This document shows, piece by piece, positions 16,979-26,715 of a stretch of 64,000 nt of DNA. The notes beneath the pieces were generated by a model. That model was given only the letters and a program-made list of their open reading frames with translations. It had not been told where the DNA came from and did not search any database. Origin of the DNA: CBDCXE01 sp965223725 [NCBI: Nitrospinota bacterium] (GTDB lineage Bacteria; Nitrospinota_A; UBA7883); contig CBDCXE010000005.1 of assembly GCA_965223725.1 (NCBI GenBank), positions 620,001-684,000 on the forward strand, read 5' to 3'. The position numbers and the translations under genes are program-made. Position 1 is the first letter of the stretch. Every line of letters begins with the position of its first letter.

Positions 16979-17287
16979 TCAATCTGTTTGTCCATCAGTG
17001 GAGTTTGAGGCCGCTTGTTTGAGCCGACGCTCCCTGGCCAGCAACTGCAGGTTTCGTGAATAGACGAGGAAACCAAAGGACTGGCCCAGAATAAACACGA
17101 TGTCCCTTATATGTATAGCGTAGGTCAGCAGTATACAGGCGCCTGCCAGGCTCAGATACCAGAAATAGATCGGTATCACACTCTTTCCCTCTTTTTCGGA
17201 ATAGAGCCATTGCACCAGAAACCTGCTCATAAAAATGCCTTGGCCCAACAGCCCAAAGCCCACCCAAAACATTTCAGTGTTTGTCAT
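16979..17287 (-). CDS. Stand-alone lipid A biosynthesis N-terminal domain (LAB_N) protein
   Basis: A 102-residue membrane protein matching the small LAB_N domain found at the N-terminus of some LpxB proteins and as a separate protein beside glycosyltransferases. Visible features are three hydrophobic helices and the conserved stretch FMSRFLVQWLYSEKEGKS. Related small proteins are usually next to lipid A or undecaprenyl-sugar modification genes, but none is adjacent here. Its exact reaction, if any, is not established. It sits convergent to the M48 gene. Confidence 0.8.
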   Translation of the reverse strand: MTNTEMFWVGFGLLGQGIFMSRFLVQWLYSEKEGKSVIPIYFWYLSLAGACILLTYAIHIRDIVFILGQSFGFLVYSRNLQLLARERRLKQAASNSTDGQTD

Positions 17288-17476
17288 TTAGGGTTTCTCT
17301 CTCTTTTTTTAAAGAACTTATGATACGGGTTTATGTTAAAGAGCCATGATACGCTAAACATGTTGCAAACACCATCCGCCAGCGGATCAAAAATATTTGT
17401 AACAAATTGCAACCAATGAAGCGGCCAGCAGAAAATTAATATACAATCTTCAAAAGCGCATATTAGGAAGTAAATC

Positions 17477-18823
17477 ATGAAAATAGTTTCAACAGCCGGA
17501 CGATTATTTGTCGTCTGTTTAATGCTGCTTACTTGCGTTGGTATATCACTGGCCCAGGATAAAGGCTCCGCGGCGCAAACCGTGTTGACACTGGAGCGGA
17601 GCATCGACATCGCCCTGGAAAAAAACCGGCGGTTGGCCATCGCCCGCCAGGAAGAACAGCGCGCCCGGGAGGTGCAGACAGAGACCTTTGGGTTGGCGTT
17701 GCCTGATCTCGATTTCACCGCTGACTACACCCGCAACATGGATAATCCGGAAGTGGAGCTGTTTGGAACCAGCGCAAAGCTGAAGCCGGATGAGGTCTAT
17801 TCGCTCCGGGCCAAGCTGGATCAGTACATCTATTCCGGCGCTGTTGTATCCTCCGGCTATCGCGCCACAAAGCATCTGGTGGCGGAGTCTGAATACAGAA
17901 CAAAGGCGACCGCCAATGAAGTAGTCGCGCAGGTGAAAGAGCGATATTATGAAGCGCTTTTCGCCACCGACCTTATCAAAGTGAACGAAGAGTCAATCGA
18001 GCAGTTGCAGATTTTATTGGAAGACTCGAAGGATCGCGAAGCGGTAGGGTTGAACACCAACTATGATACATTACGGCTGGAGACCAGGCTGGCCGCCGCA
18101 AAACCTGGCCTGATAAGCGCCAGGAACCGGCATGTCAACGCTATATTAAACTTGCTGGATATATTAGGTGTTGAACCTTCGAACCAGGTGAAGCTGGCAG
18201 GTAAGCTGGAGTATACGCCAAAGAGCATTACGCTGGAAGAAGCGATCGCCAAAGCGAAGGAGAATAGGCCGGAGCTGAAGGCGGCGGAGGAGAAGGTTAA
18301 ATCGGCAGAAGAGCTGGCCAATGCGGCCAAAGGTGATACATACCCCACATTGAAAGCTTTCGCCAACTATCAATATTCGAATTCACAAGGATTTGGTGAG
18401 GGCAGTGAATGGGCCGATGACTGGAACGCTGGGCTGAAACTGAACATGTCGATCTTTGATGGTAAACAACGCTCTTCTGTGGTGAGGCAGCAGCTTATTG
18501 AAAAGCAGATAGCGAGTATACAGAGGGAAGATGCTGAACAGGCGGTGCTGCTGGAGGTCAAGTCGGCTTATAATGAACTGATGCGCGCCGAGGAGTTTGT
18601 CCGGTCCCAGACAAAAAGTGTCGGATTTGCTGAAGAGACATTCAACATAAGTGTCATCAGTAACAGGGAAGGATATGTGACCCAGCTGGAACTGCTCGAC
18701 TCGCAACTGGCCCTGACCGTGGCGAAGACCGACTATGCGGAATCCATTTACGTATACTCCCTCGCCAGGGCCCGGCTTCTGAAGGCCATGGGGCTGGCTA
18801 CTATTGATAGGATTACCAAATGA
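17477..18823 (+). CDS. TolC-family outer membrane efflux channel
   Basis: The outer-membrane exit duct of a tripartite RND efflux pump. The 448-residue protein has a signal peptide (residues 1-27, ending SLAQ) and two tandem repeats of the outer membrane efflux (OEP) domain with long alpha-helical stretches (EEAIAKAKENRPELKAAEEK). AGGAAG precedes the ATG by six bases. The stop overlaps the adaptor gene start (ATGA), so the three genes 17477-23038 form one operon. Confidence 0.93.
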   Translation: MKIVSTAGRLFVVCLMLLTCVGISLAQDKGSAAQTVLTLERSIDIALEKNRRLAIARQEEQRAREVQTETFGLALPDLDFTADYTRNMDNPEVELFGTSAKLKPDEVYSLRAKLDQYIYSGAVVSSGYRATKHLVAESEYRTKATANEVVAQVKERYYEALFATDLIKVNEESIEQLQILLEDSKDREAVGLNTNYDTLRLETRLAAAKPGLISARNRHVNAILNLLDILGVEPSNQVKLAGKLEYTPKSITLEEAIAKAKENRPELKAAEEKVKSAEELANAAKGDTYPTLKAFANYQYSNSQGFGEGSEWADDWNAGLKLNMSIFDGKQRSSVVRQQLIEKQIASIQREDAEQAVLLEVKSAYNELMRAEEFVRSQTKSVGFAEETFNISVISNREGYVTQLELLDSQLALTVAKTDYAESIYVYSLARARLLKAMGLATIDRITK

Positions 18824-19863
18824 AAAGACTTTTGAGATATGTATGCGCCTTGTTGATCATCGCCTTGTCGTCTTGCGCCAATGAGTCCTCCACTGCGCCG
18901 GTTGCTGTGGCCGAGAAGAAGGTAACGCGCGTTCGCACAGTGCAGATCAAGCCGGAGATGTTTACATCGAAACTTACCCTGACCGCTGAGGCAAAGGCGG
19001 ACAAGGACGCCATCATATCATCGGAGGTGCTGGGTCGGGTGGTGAAGGTGGGCTTCGATAAAGGTATGAAGGTCAAGGAGGGCGACACGATTATATGGCT
19101 TGATGACTCTACACTGAAAGCCGATATCACGCAGGCCAAAGCGGACCTGTCGCTGTTGGAGCTCGATTTCAAGAAAATGGAACTGCTGTCGGAGCGCAAC
19201 GCCAACGTATCTAAATATCAGCTGGAAAAGGCGCGGCTGACCCGTGATGTGGCGGAGTCACGTTACCAGGCGCTGGAGGTCAAGCGGAAAAAATATCGTA
19301 TCAAGGCCCCGGTGACCGGAGTGGTCGCTTCTCGAAATGTGGAGAACGGCGCCATAACGTCTCCCGGGGCGGAGCTGGGCCGTGTGGTATCCAACAACCC
19401 GATCAAAATAGTCATCGGTGTGCCGGAGTCTGTCTTGTCAGATTTTGCTTTGGGCAAGGAAGCGACGATAGTCTTTGACGCCTATCCGGATAATACCTAT
19501 CAAGGAACAGTGAGTTATAAATCCGCAGAAATCAACAGAAAGTCACGGGTGTTTCTGTGTGAAATAGAGCTGCCTAACGATGATGACAAAATCCTGCCGG
19601 AGATGAGCGCCAAGGTGACCTTCATCCGCAAAGCGATCCCTGGTTCGATTCTGATACCCCAGACAGCTGTGCTGGAACAGGCGACCGGTCATTCTGTGTT
19701 TATAGTCGATGGCAAAGACATAGCGCGATACAGAAAGATCGAAATCGATGACTCCTCCGATGAAATGGTGTTGGTGGGCTCCGGCCTTGCGACTGGCGAA
19801 AAGTTAGTAATAACCGGGCAGAGGAACCTGATCGACGGCGATACTGTGGAAGTGGCGGAGTAA
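18820..19863 (+). CDS. RND efflux membrane-fusion (adaptor) lipoprotein
   Basis: The periplasmic adaptor linking the inner-membrane RND pump to the TolC-like channel. The 347-residue product has a lipoprotein signal with lipobox LSSC at ~20-23, then the HlyD-like barrel-sandwich hybrid (DAIISSEVLGRVVKVGFD and IKAPVTGVVASRNVENG halves flanking a helical hairpin) and beta-barrel segments. It overlaps the upstream gene by four bases and is followed seven bases later by the pump gene. Confidence 0.93.
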   Translation: MKRLLRYVCALLIIALSSCANESSTAPVAVAEKKVTRVRTVQIKPEMFTSKLTLTAEAKADKDAIISSEVLGRVVKVGFDKGMKVKEGDTIIWLDDSTLKADITQAKADLSLLELDFKKMELLSERNANVSKYQLEKARLTRDVAESRYQALEVKRKKYRIKAPVTGVVASRNVENGAITSPGAELGRVVSNNPIKIVIGVPESVLSDFALGKEATIVFDAYPDNTYQGTVSYKSAEINRKSRVFLCEIELPNDDDKILPEMSAKVTFIRKAIPGSILIPQTAVLEQATGHSVFIVDGKDIARYRKIEIDDSSDEMVLVGSGLATGEKLVITGQRNLIDGDTVEVAE

Positions 19864-19870
19864 CAGAAGT

Positions 19871-22800
19871 TTGATAGTCACCAACTTCTCCATCAGAAAC
19901 TATATGGCTGTCTATGCATTGATAGTCATCATTTTCACTGCCGGATTGTATTCCTATATCACACTGCCCCGGGAAGCCAGCCCCGATATCTCCATCCCGA
20001 TAGTCCTGGTCACCACGACTTATGAAGGTGTGGCCCCTGCTGATATGGAATCGTTGATCACCCACGAGCTGGAGAAGGAGCTGCGTAACATCGAGAACAT
20101 AAAAGAGATGCGCTCTTCATCGAAGGAGGGTGTCTCCAGCATATCCGTAGAGCTCGACCCTTCGGTGGACATCGATGACGCGGTGCAGAAGGTCCGCGAT
20201 AAGGTGAACATCGCCAAGCCAAAGCTGCCGCGGGACGCGGACGAGCCGATAATCATGGAGATTAACTTTTCCAACATACCGATAATGATCGTGAACATCT
20301 CTGGTGAGTATGGTCTTGTACGCCTTAAAAAGGTGGCCGAAGATCTGCAAGACAAGCTGGAGCAGTTGCCGGGCATTCTGGATGTGGCGCTGGTGGGCGG
20401 ACTGGAGCGGGAGGTGCAGGTAGATATTGATCCGGAGCGGCTGCGCTATTATAACCTGTCGTTGAGAGATATCGTGGAAGTGATCGAAAAAGAGAACGTG
20501 ACCATGCCGGGCGGGTCACTGGATATTGGCGATTACAAATATCTGGTACGGGTGCCGGGCGAGTTCAAGGATACATCGATCATCAAGGATCTGGTGGTGA
20601 AGACCCACGACCTGAAGCCGGTCTATATGCGCGATCTGGCGGATGTCCGGTTCGGGTTCAAGGAAGTGTCATCGTTATCCAGGCTCAAGGGGGTGGAAGG
20701 GGTCAGCCTGAACGTGACCAAGCGGACAGGGGAAAACATCATCGAAGTGACCGACGCCGTGAAAGAGCTGATCGAGACGGAAAAACCGAACTTCCCGAAG
20801 ACCACGGATATATCGATCACCGCAGACCAGAGCAAGATGACCCGGTCGCTGGTGAGCGATCTGGAAAATAATATTATCTCTGGCCTGATACTGGTGGTGG
20901 CGGTCCTGTTCTTTACGCTGGGGCTGAAGGTTGCCATATTTGTGGCGTTATCGATTCCGTTTTCAATGCTGATTTCGTTTTCCATCCTGCAGGCGATCGG
21001 GTTTTCGTTGAACATGGTGGTTCTGTTTTCGCTGATTCTGGCGCTGGGGATGCTGGTGGATAACGCTATCGTCATCGTGGAAAACATATATAGACACGCC
21101 CAGGAAGGCTCCACCCCGTGGCAGGCGGCCATGGACGCCACAGCAGAAGTGGCGCGTCCTGTCATCGCGTCTACTGTCACCACACTGTGCGCCTTTTTCC
21201 CGATGGTGTTCTGGCCCGGGATCATGGGTGAGTTTATGGTCTATCTGCCATATACGGTCACCATTACATTGTCCTCATCGTTGTTTGTGGCGCTGGTGAT
21301 CAACCCAACGCTGTGCGCCACATTGCTGACCGTCAAGGGGAAACGGGAAGAGCTGCATAAAATGAAGGATGAGGACCTTGGGTTCTGGATGTTGTTATAC
21401 AAAAAATCTTTGGCTTTTGCGTTACGGTTTCGGATATTAACCATCTCGGCGGCGGTGGCCACTCTTGTTCTGGCGCTGGTTTTGTATGGGGTCATCGGCA
21501 AGGGTGTGGAGTTTTTTCCTGAGGTGGAGCCGACCAAGATTTTTGTGGATATAGAGGCGCCCACCGGCACCAATGTGCAAGCTTCCGACCTGTTTACCAG
21601 GGCCATGGAAGCGGCTGTGAAAATCCATGACGACGTTAAAGTTTATGTGACCAATGTGGGGGTTTCCATCGGGCAGTTTGATTTTAATGGATCAGGTGAC
21701 GCGGGACCAAGCCATAGCAGCAGGATCGCGGTGGATTTCCATGACAGGAAAGACCGGAACCGATCCACATATGTGCCAAAGGAGCAGATCCGGCAGGAGG
21801 CTATGAAAATCATCGGCGCGGATGTGAAAATCACTTCAGAAAACATGGGCCCACCCACCGGTCCGCCGATTAATATAGAAATTTCCGGCAAGGATTATAG
21901 CGTGTTGGCCGACCTGAGCCAGGAGGTGGAGAACAGTGTCCGAACGGTGCCGGGTGTTGTAGATATAGAGAGCGATTATTCCCTGGGCCGCCCAGAGCTG
22001 AGAATCGAGATCGACCGGGCGTTGGCGGCGCGCTATGGCCTGCGGACCCGCGACATCGCCAGTGCGGTGCAGACCGCCATCCGGGGCGCCAAAGCGTCTA
22101 CATTCAGGCAAGGCAAGGATGAGTATGATATCCGTGTGCGACTGAAGCTGGACCGACGCGACCGGATTGAAAAAATCAAAGAGCTTTTCATTATGCATGA
22201 AGATAAAGTAGTGCCGATTACATCGTTTGCCAACATCATCACCTCATCCGGTTTCGGGGATATCGCCCATATCGACCAGAAAAAAGTAATCACAGTATCC
22301 GGTAAGGTTCAAAGCGGACTTAATGACAATGAGATGCTCAACAAGGTCAGAGACGTTGTGGCCGAAAAAGTGAAGGTTCCGGAGGGTTATCACATATCCT
22401 ACACCGGACAGAACGAAGATCAAAAAGAATCGGAAGCGTTTCTCATAAAGGCTTTTATTGGCGCGCTGTTTCTTATTATGTTTGTGCTGATACTGCAGTT
22501 CAACTCGCTGGCTACACCGCTTATCATAATGTCATCGGTGATTCTTTCACTTATCGGTGTGTTTATCGGGCTGATGATCACGCGAACCCCCTTCGGCGTG
22601 ATTATGACCGGCGTGGGTGTGATCAGTCTGGCAGGGGTTGTGGTAAATAATTCCATAGTACTGTTGGATTATATGATGCAACTTCGCGAGAAAGGTATGG
22701 ATAAACTGTCCGCCATAATAACCGCCGGGATGACTCGTCTACGTCCGGTGTTGCTGACGGCGGTCACCACCATCCTTGGGCTGATGCCTATGGCGTTGGG

Positions 22801-23038
22801 GGTCAGCTTCGATTTCCGAGCGTTTGAATGGGTGACCAGCTCCGATTCTACAGACTGGTGGGGACCGATGGCGGTGGCGGTGATATTTGGTCTGGCTTTC
22901 GCCACGGCGTTAACGCTCATCGTGGCGCCTACTTTCTACTCGATCCTCGATTCGTTTGTCCACCGAACCACTGGCAGTTCGCTGACCCATAATGGGGTGG
23001 AACATCGGCCAGGGAAGATGGAAAAAACGGCTGGTTAA
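19871..23038 (+). CDS. RND-family efflux pump inner-membrane subunit (HAE1-like)
   Basis: A 1055-residue proton-driven exporter of the AcrB/MexB type. It has an N-terminal membrane segment, two large periplasmic loops and two six-helix membrane bundles. The TM4 block LILALGMLVDNAIVIVEN carries the Asp of the proton relay. The C-terminal half has the matching VVVNNSIVLLDYMMQLREKG block, where Asn replaces Asp. The start is TTG with GGAG about nine bases upstream inside the adaptor's last codons. Substrate cannot be read from sequence. It is the last gene of the efflux operon. Confidence 0.95.
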   Translation: MIVTNFSIRNYMAVYALIVIIFTAGLYSYITLPREASPDISIPIVLVTTTYEGVAPADMESLITHELEKELRNIENIKEMRSSSKEGVSSISVELDPSVDIDDAVQKVRDKVNIAKPKLPRDADEPIIMEINFSNIPIMIVNISGEYGLVRLKKVAEDLQDKLEQLPGILDVALVGGLEREVQVDIDPERLRYYNLSLRDIVEVIEKENVTMPGGSLDIGDYKYLVRVPGEFKDTSIIKDLVVKTHDLKPVYMRDLADVRFGFKEVSSLSRLKGVEGVSLNVTKRTGENIIEVTDAVKELIETEKPNFPKTTDISITADQSKMTRSLVSDLENNIISGLILVVAVLFFTLGLKVAIFVALSIPFSMLISFSILQAIGFSLNMVVLFSLILALGMLVDNAIVIVENIYRHAQEGSTPWQAAMDATAEVARPVIASTVTTLCAFFPMVFWPGIMGEFMVYLPYTVTITLSSSLFVALVINPTLCATLLTVKGKREELHKMKDEDLGFWMLLYKKSLAFALRFRILTISAAVATLVLALVLYGVIGKGVEFFPEVEPTKIFVDIEAPTGTNVQASDLFTRAMEAAVKIHDDVKVYVTNVGVSIGQFDFNGSGDAGPSHSSRIAVDFHDRKDRNRSTYVPKEQIRQEAMKIIGADVKITSENMGPPTGPPINIEISGKDYSVLADLSQEVENSVRTVPGVVDIESDYSLGRPELRIEIDRALAARYGLRTRDIASAVQTAIRGAKASTFRQGKDEYDIRVRLKLDRRDRIEKIKELFIMHEDKVVPITSFANIITSSGFGDIAHIDQKKVITVSGKVQSGLNDNEMLNKVRDVVAEKVKVPEGYHISYTGQNEDQKESEAFLIKAFIGALFLIMFVLILQFNSLATPLIIMSSVILSLIGVFIGLMITRTPFGVIMTGVGVISLAGVVVNNSIVLLDYMMQLREKGMDKLSAIITAGMTRLRPVLLTAVTTILGLMPMALGVSFDFRAFEWVTSSDSTDWWGPMAVAVIFGLAFATALTLIVAPTFYSILDSFVHRTTGSSLTHNGVEHRPGKMEKTAG

Positions 23039-23125
23039 TAGATCGTAAGTTCAAAGTGGCCTGGAATGAGGCCAAAGACCTGAAGCGATGATGATATAAG
23101 TGCGGACTGCACTGACGGTTAAAAT

Positions 23126-23374
23126 TTATCTGCGTCGCCTTCGTCCCATCATCCTGCCATTCTCACAGTCTTCCATTTCACCTTCATCGCTGACACATGC
23201 ATACGCCCTTTTGCCACTTAACAGCGATACCATGACAGGCGCGGTATAGAGCGAATATTTCCCGATCTTACGCAACGCCCCGCGGCGACAAAGATCTGCG
23301 CCGGTTGTGTCTGGTTTGACGGAGCTTAATTCGGTTTCATTGGTTTCGTGTGCAGATGTTTTGTCGTGATGCAT
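23126..23374 (-). CDS. Small predicted exported protein with twin-arginine-like leader
   Basis: An 82-residue protein with a charged N-terminal arm, then RRGALRKIGKYSLYTAPVM and a short hydrophobic stretch ending GKRAYA, which resembles a twin-arginine or Sec leader. The mature part would be only ~25 residues with two Cys (CVSDEGEMEDC) and ends in five Arg. I do not know its function. A plausible ribosome binding site (AGGA) lies nine bases before the ATG, with AT-rich promoter-like sequence upstream. It could be a small secreted or precursor peptide. Confidence 0.5.
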   Translation of the reverse strand: MHHDKTSAHETNETELSSVKPDTTGADLCRRGALRKIGKYSLYTAPVMVSLLSGKRAYACVSDEGEMEDCENGRMMGRRRRR

Positions 23375-23843
23375 TATGGCATTTCCTGTTGCTTTAAGTT
23401 GTTAGTATAATATTTACTTATAATGTTATCATTAATATAACATATAAGAGTTGTGCTACCAATGATAACCCGTGCAAAATGACAATTATTGGCAACATGT
23501 GGGACAAATATTGTCAGTTTTTTTGATTATTGCAACCAGGAATTTGCCTGGCAATCCAAAAAACAACCCAAAACTCCCCCTAACTTACGGCTATAGATTG
23601 TTCCAATACTTATAGCAACATACCTGCGCTACTCCATTGGATTTTGGTATTTACCATTGCGCAAGTCATGAATATCGCATCTCTTCACACACGCTTCTCC
23701 TGGCGGGTGGTGGCGACCCCAACGCAATTGATACTTTTTATGCTGTATTTACCGGTTTTAATATGCCTCACGCCGGCATGTCTCACCGTCTTCGTTTATA
23801 CTATAGTTTATGGTAGCAGCAATGCTTGTGCCAATTTGAAGGC
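23375..23843. other. AT-rich intergenic region without a supported gene
   Basis: This stretch holds no convincing coding sequence. A 98-codon open frame on the plus strand from 23644 runs into the opposite strand of nth and has no ribosome binding site, so I do not call it. The only structure I see is a short inverted repeat, CCAGG-aatttg-CCTGG, at ~23536-23551. Confidence 0.5.
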
Positions 23844-24530
23844 TCAGCGTGATTTCTTTATGCCCTGTCTCGGGCAGAGTTGCTCCAGCTTGCATTGGGA
23901 GCATATGGGCGAAATCGGCTTGCATAGGTTTTGGCCATAGGTAACCAGCAGGTCGTTGAATTCTATCCAATACTTCTTTGGCAAGATTTCTCGCAGCGCC
24001 ATCTCCGTCTTGTCCGGTGTTTTGGTGTTCACATATCCCCATATGTTGCAGATGCGGTGGACATGGGTATCGACGCATATGCCTGGTCTGTTATAGCCAA
24101 GGGTCACCACCAGGTTTGCGGTTTTCCTTCCGACACCTTTCAACTTTATCAACTCGTCGATAGAGTCGGGGGTTTTGCCATCGTGCTCATCCAGCAAAAC
24201 CTGACAAACCTCTTTCAAGGTTTTCGCCTTGTTGCGGTAAAACCCGACGGGGTAAATCAGCTTCTCAATCTTATCGGTCGGCAGTTTGGCGATAGATTTA
24301 GGGTCGTCCGCCACTTCAAAAAGCCGCTGCGAGGCGGCGGCGGTCTGCTCGTCCCTCGTCCTCAACGATAGCAGGCAACTGATCAACACATGAAAAGCAG
24401 GGCGTTTGTTCTTCCTGCTATAGATAGTGACGACCGGTACCTTCCACTGCCTGATCTCTTTACGGAGAATTTTAACGGCGGAGTCGATATCGAATTTTTT
24501 ACTTTTACGGTTCTTATCAGTTTTTGACAT
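23844..24530 (-). CDS. nth: Endonuclease III (DNA glycosylase/AP lyase)
   Basis: Nth removes oxidised pyrimidines and nicks the resulting abasic site. The 228-residue protein has the helix-hairpin-helix LKGVGRKTAN with catalytic Lys136 and the partner Asp154 in VDTHVHR. The C-terminal 4Fe-4S motif is C203-x6-C210-x2-C213-x5-C219, exactly the family spacing. The basic N-terminal extension (SKTDKNRKSKKFD) is somewhat longer than usual. It appears monocistronic. Confidence 0.96.
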   Translation of the reverse strand: MSKTDKNRKSKKFDIDSAVKILRKEIRQWKVPVVTIYSRKNKRPAFHVLISCLLSLRTRDEQTAAASQRLFEVADDPKSIAKLPTDKIEKLIYPVGFYRNKAKTLKEVCQVLLDEHDGKTPDSIDELIKLKGVGRKTANLVVTLGYNRPGICVDTHVHRICNIWGYVNTKTPDKTEMALREILPKKYWIEFNDLLVTYGQNLCKPISPICSQCKLEQLCPRQGIKKSR

Positions 24531-24696
24531 CGGTCAATATTAAAAGAATTCTATCGAAAAGTCGAAATCAATTAGTGCACCGGTAGTGAGAAATGTCCGG
24601 TTTCATATTTGCTATACTTCAATACACCATATAAACACCTTTCACAGTAAACTACTGGAGATCCATTATAAATAGTTAAACTGGATAAAAGAGATC

Positions 24697-25863
24697 ATGA
24701 ACAATAAAAAAGAGACGGGAGCAAAACGGTATACCGACGAGGAGTTGGATGGCATACGGTCGCAGTTTCTGGCGATGGAAAACTATACGTTCCTCAATGC
24801 GGCGTCTGTGGCGCCTTTACCAACCAGCGCCCGCGAGGCGATGAACGAGTTTTTATTGCAGATGAGCAAGCATGCCTATCTGAAGCTGGATGACTGGGTC
24901 GCGGCAATGAATGAAGCCCGCGAAGTCTCTGCCCGGATGATAGGGGCCAGCCCGGCGGAGATAGCGTTTACGAAAAACACATCTGATGGTGTATCTATCG
25001 TGGCCGAGGGGTTAAGATGGGAGCCGGGCGATGAAGTAATAATCAACGATCTGGAGTTTCCAGCCAACGTATATCCATGGCTGAACATCGAGCGGAAAGG
25101 TGTGGTTGTAAAAACGATCAAGAGCAGTAAAGGCAGGGTGACGCTTGATAGTATCGCAAACGCTGTTACATCGCGAACCAGGCTGGTGGCTGTGTCGTCG
25201 GTTCAATATTCCTCCGGTTTTAAAGTCGACCTGGCAGGGTTGGGCGCCATGGCGCGCGAGCGTGGTTTCAAGCTTTTTGTGGATGCCATACAATCGCTGG
25301 GTGTGATCCCCATGGACGTAAAGCAATTTGGGGTCGACTTCCTCTCCGCAGGCGGATTCAAATGGCTTTGCGGACCGCTCGGCTCTGGCATATTTTATTG
25401 CGATGAAAATAATCTGGAGAGCCTAGATCTTACCAGGATCGGTTGGAATTCTGTGGTTGACAGTCAAGATTATACTACGATCAAATTTACCTTGAGGGAG
25501 GACGCCCAACGATTCGAAGAAGGCTCACCCAACATGGCGGGGGTGTGTGGATTGCTCGAATCGATGAAGCTTTTGTTGAAACATGGGATCGAACGGAATC
25601 AGGCGCATGTGATCTCGGTCACTGATCGCTTGATCGATGGCTTGAGGGCCAAAGGTTGCTCCATCCATTCGCCGATGAGAGATGATGAGAGGTCAGGGAT
25701 TGTGATCTTTGGCCCGGCTAATGGTAATGATGCAGATCAACTTGCGCGAATGCTGGCTGATGAAAAAGTGATAGTGATCCGGCGCGCTGATGGCATCCGA
25801 GTGTCACCTCATTTTTATAACAACAATGATGATATTGATAAACTGTTGAAGGCGATAAAATAG
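24697..25863 (+). CDS. Class V aminotransferase (cysteine desulfurase / isopenicillin epimerase-like)
   Basis: A 388-residue PLP-dependent enzyme. The PLP lysine is K222 in SAGGFKWLCGPLGSG, the ring-nitrogen Asp is D196 in FVDAIQSLG, and AFTKNTSDGVSIVAEGL contributes the phosphate site. The fold matches the SufS/CsdA and isopenicillin-N-epimerase group. I see no clear conserved cysteine loop of a true cysteine desulfurase, and no suf/isc genes nearby, so the substrate is open. It is a single gene with its own upstream region. Confidence 0.85.
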   Translation: MNNKKETGAKRYTDEELDGIRSQFLAMENYTFLNAASVAPLPTSAREAMNEFLLQMSKHAYLKLDDWVAAMNEAREVSARMIGASPAEIAFTKNTSDGVSIVAEGLRWEPGDEVIINDLEFPANVYPWLNIERKGVVVKTIKSSKGRVTLDSIANAVTSRTRLVAVSSVQYSSGFKVDLAGLGAMARERGFKLFVDAIQSLGVIPMDVKQFGVDFLSAGGFKWLCGPLGSGIFYCDENNLESLDLTRIGWNSVVDSQDYTTIKFTLREDAQRFEEGSPNMAGVCGLLESMKLLLKHGIERNQAHVISVTDRLIDGLRAKGCSIHSPMRDDERSGIVIFGPANGNDADQLARMLADEKVIVIRRADGIRVSPHFYNNNDDIDKLLKAIK

Positions 25864-25898
25864 AGTTGGGACGGGGTGATGGCGGTCGATCTATTTAA

Positions 25899-25928
25899 TT
25901 GAAAATGTGGCGTATATAGTGATATAAT
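25899..25928 (+). promoter_or_regulatory. Promoter of the lytic transglycosylase gene; decides its start
   Basis: TTGAAA (25899-25904), an 18-base spacer and TATAAT (25923-25928). The -10 box overlaps the ATG at 25927, so that codon cannot be the start on this transcript. Translation more likely begins at GTG 25954, which has AAGGCG four bases upstream. Confidence 0.55.
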
Positions 25929-25953
25929 GTTGAGTAACTATATAAGGCGAATC

Positions 25954-26709
25954 GTGATAAAAATAAGAATTATATTAATATTATTGTGTGTCGCGCTGAT
26001 ATTGGCCGCTGGGGTGTCGAGCGCTGATGTCTATATGATAAAAGATAGTAAGGGCGTTATACATTTCACAGATACACTGCCGGGCAACAAGGCCAGCTAC
26101 AAAATAATAAAAAAGTATCGAGCCGGGCGAACAGAACGAACAGCCAGGGCAACAGTTCGGAGAGTCAGGCGTCCACAGGTACCACCATCGAACAAATTTG
26201 ATTACCTGATACAGTCGGCCGCAGACAGAAACTCGCTTGATCCACTATTGATAAAATCAGTGATAAAAGTTGAATCGAATTTTAACCGATACGCCGTCTC
26301 TTCCAAAGGAGCGCAAGGGCTGATGCAGCTGATTCCGGAAACCGCACGAGATATGGGCGTTGTAAATGTGTTCGATCCCCGCGAGAATATCCTGGGTGGC
26401 TCTCGTTACCTCCGAAAAATGCTGGACAGGTTCGGCGGCAATATCCGCCTGGCCCTGGCGGCGTATAATGCAGGGCCGAACGCGGTCACTCGATATGGGG
26501 GGGTGCCGCCATTTCAGGAAACGATCCGGTATATCGAAAAGGTAAGCAGGGCATACCGGGCCATGGGTGGGTTTAATACTGCTTTTGCTTCTTACACCAG
26601 CGCTAATGGCCGGCCGGCCAAAACTGTTGTATACACCTATTCTGATGAAAGCGGGCGTAAAATAATAACAGATATGCCGATCGGCGAACGGCGAGTAATC
26701 AGGGATTGA
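25954..26709 (+). CDS. Periplasmic lytic transglycosylase (SLT domain) with DUF4124
   Basis: Cleaves the glycan strands of peptidoglycan. Starting at GTG 25954, the 251-residue product has a signal peptide (IKIRIILILLCVALILAAG, ending SSA), then a DUF4124-like segment (DVYMIKDSKGVIHFTDTLPG). A basic linker leads to the SLT domain, with catalytic Glu in VIKVESNFN and the motifs GAQGLMQLIPETA and ALAAYNAGPNAV. A possible upstream ATG at 25927 coincides with the -10 promoter box. The gene converges on the polyprenyl synthase gene six bases away. Confidence 0.92.
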   Translation: MIKIRIILILLCVALILAAGVSSADVYMIKDSKGVIHFTDTLPGNKASYKIIKKYRAGRTERTARATVRRVRRPQVPPSNKFDYLIQSAADRNSLDPLLIKSVIKVESNFNRYAVSSKGAQGLMQLIPETARDMGVVNVFDPRENILGGSRYLRKMLDRFGGNIRLALAAYNAGPNAVTRYGGVPPFQETIRYIEKVSRAYRAMGGFNTAFASYTSANGRPAKTVVYTYSDESGRKIITDMPIGERRVIRD

Positions 26710-26715
26710 GCGCGA

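Noticed and set aside
23644-23940. 98-codon plus-strand ORF
   Set aside because: It overlaps the opposite strand of nth, lacks a ribosome binding site and resembles no family.
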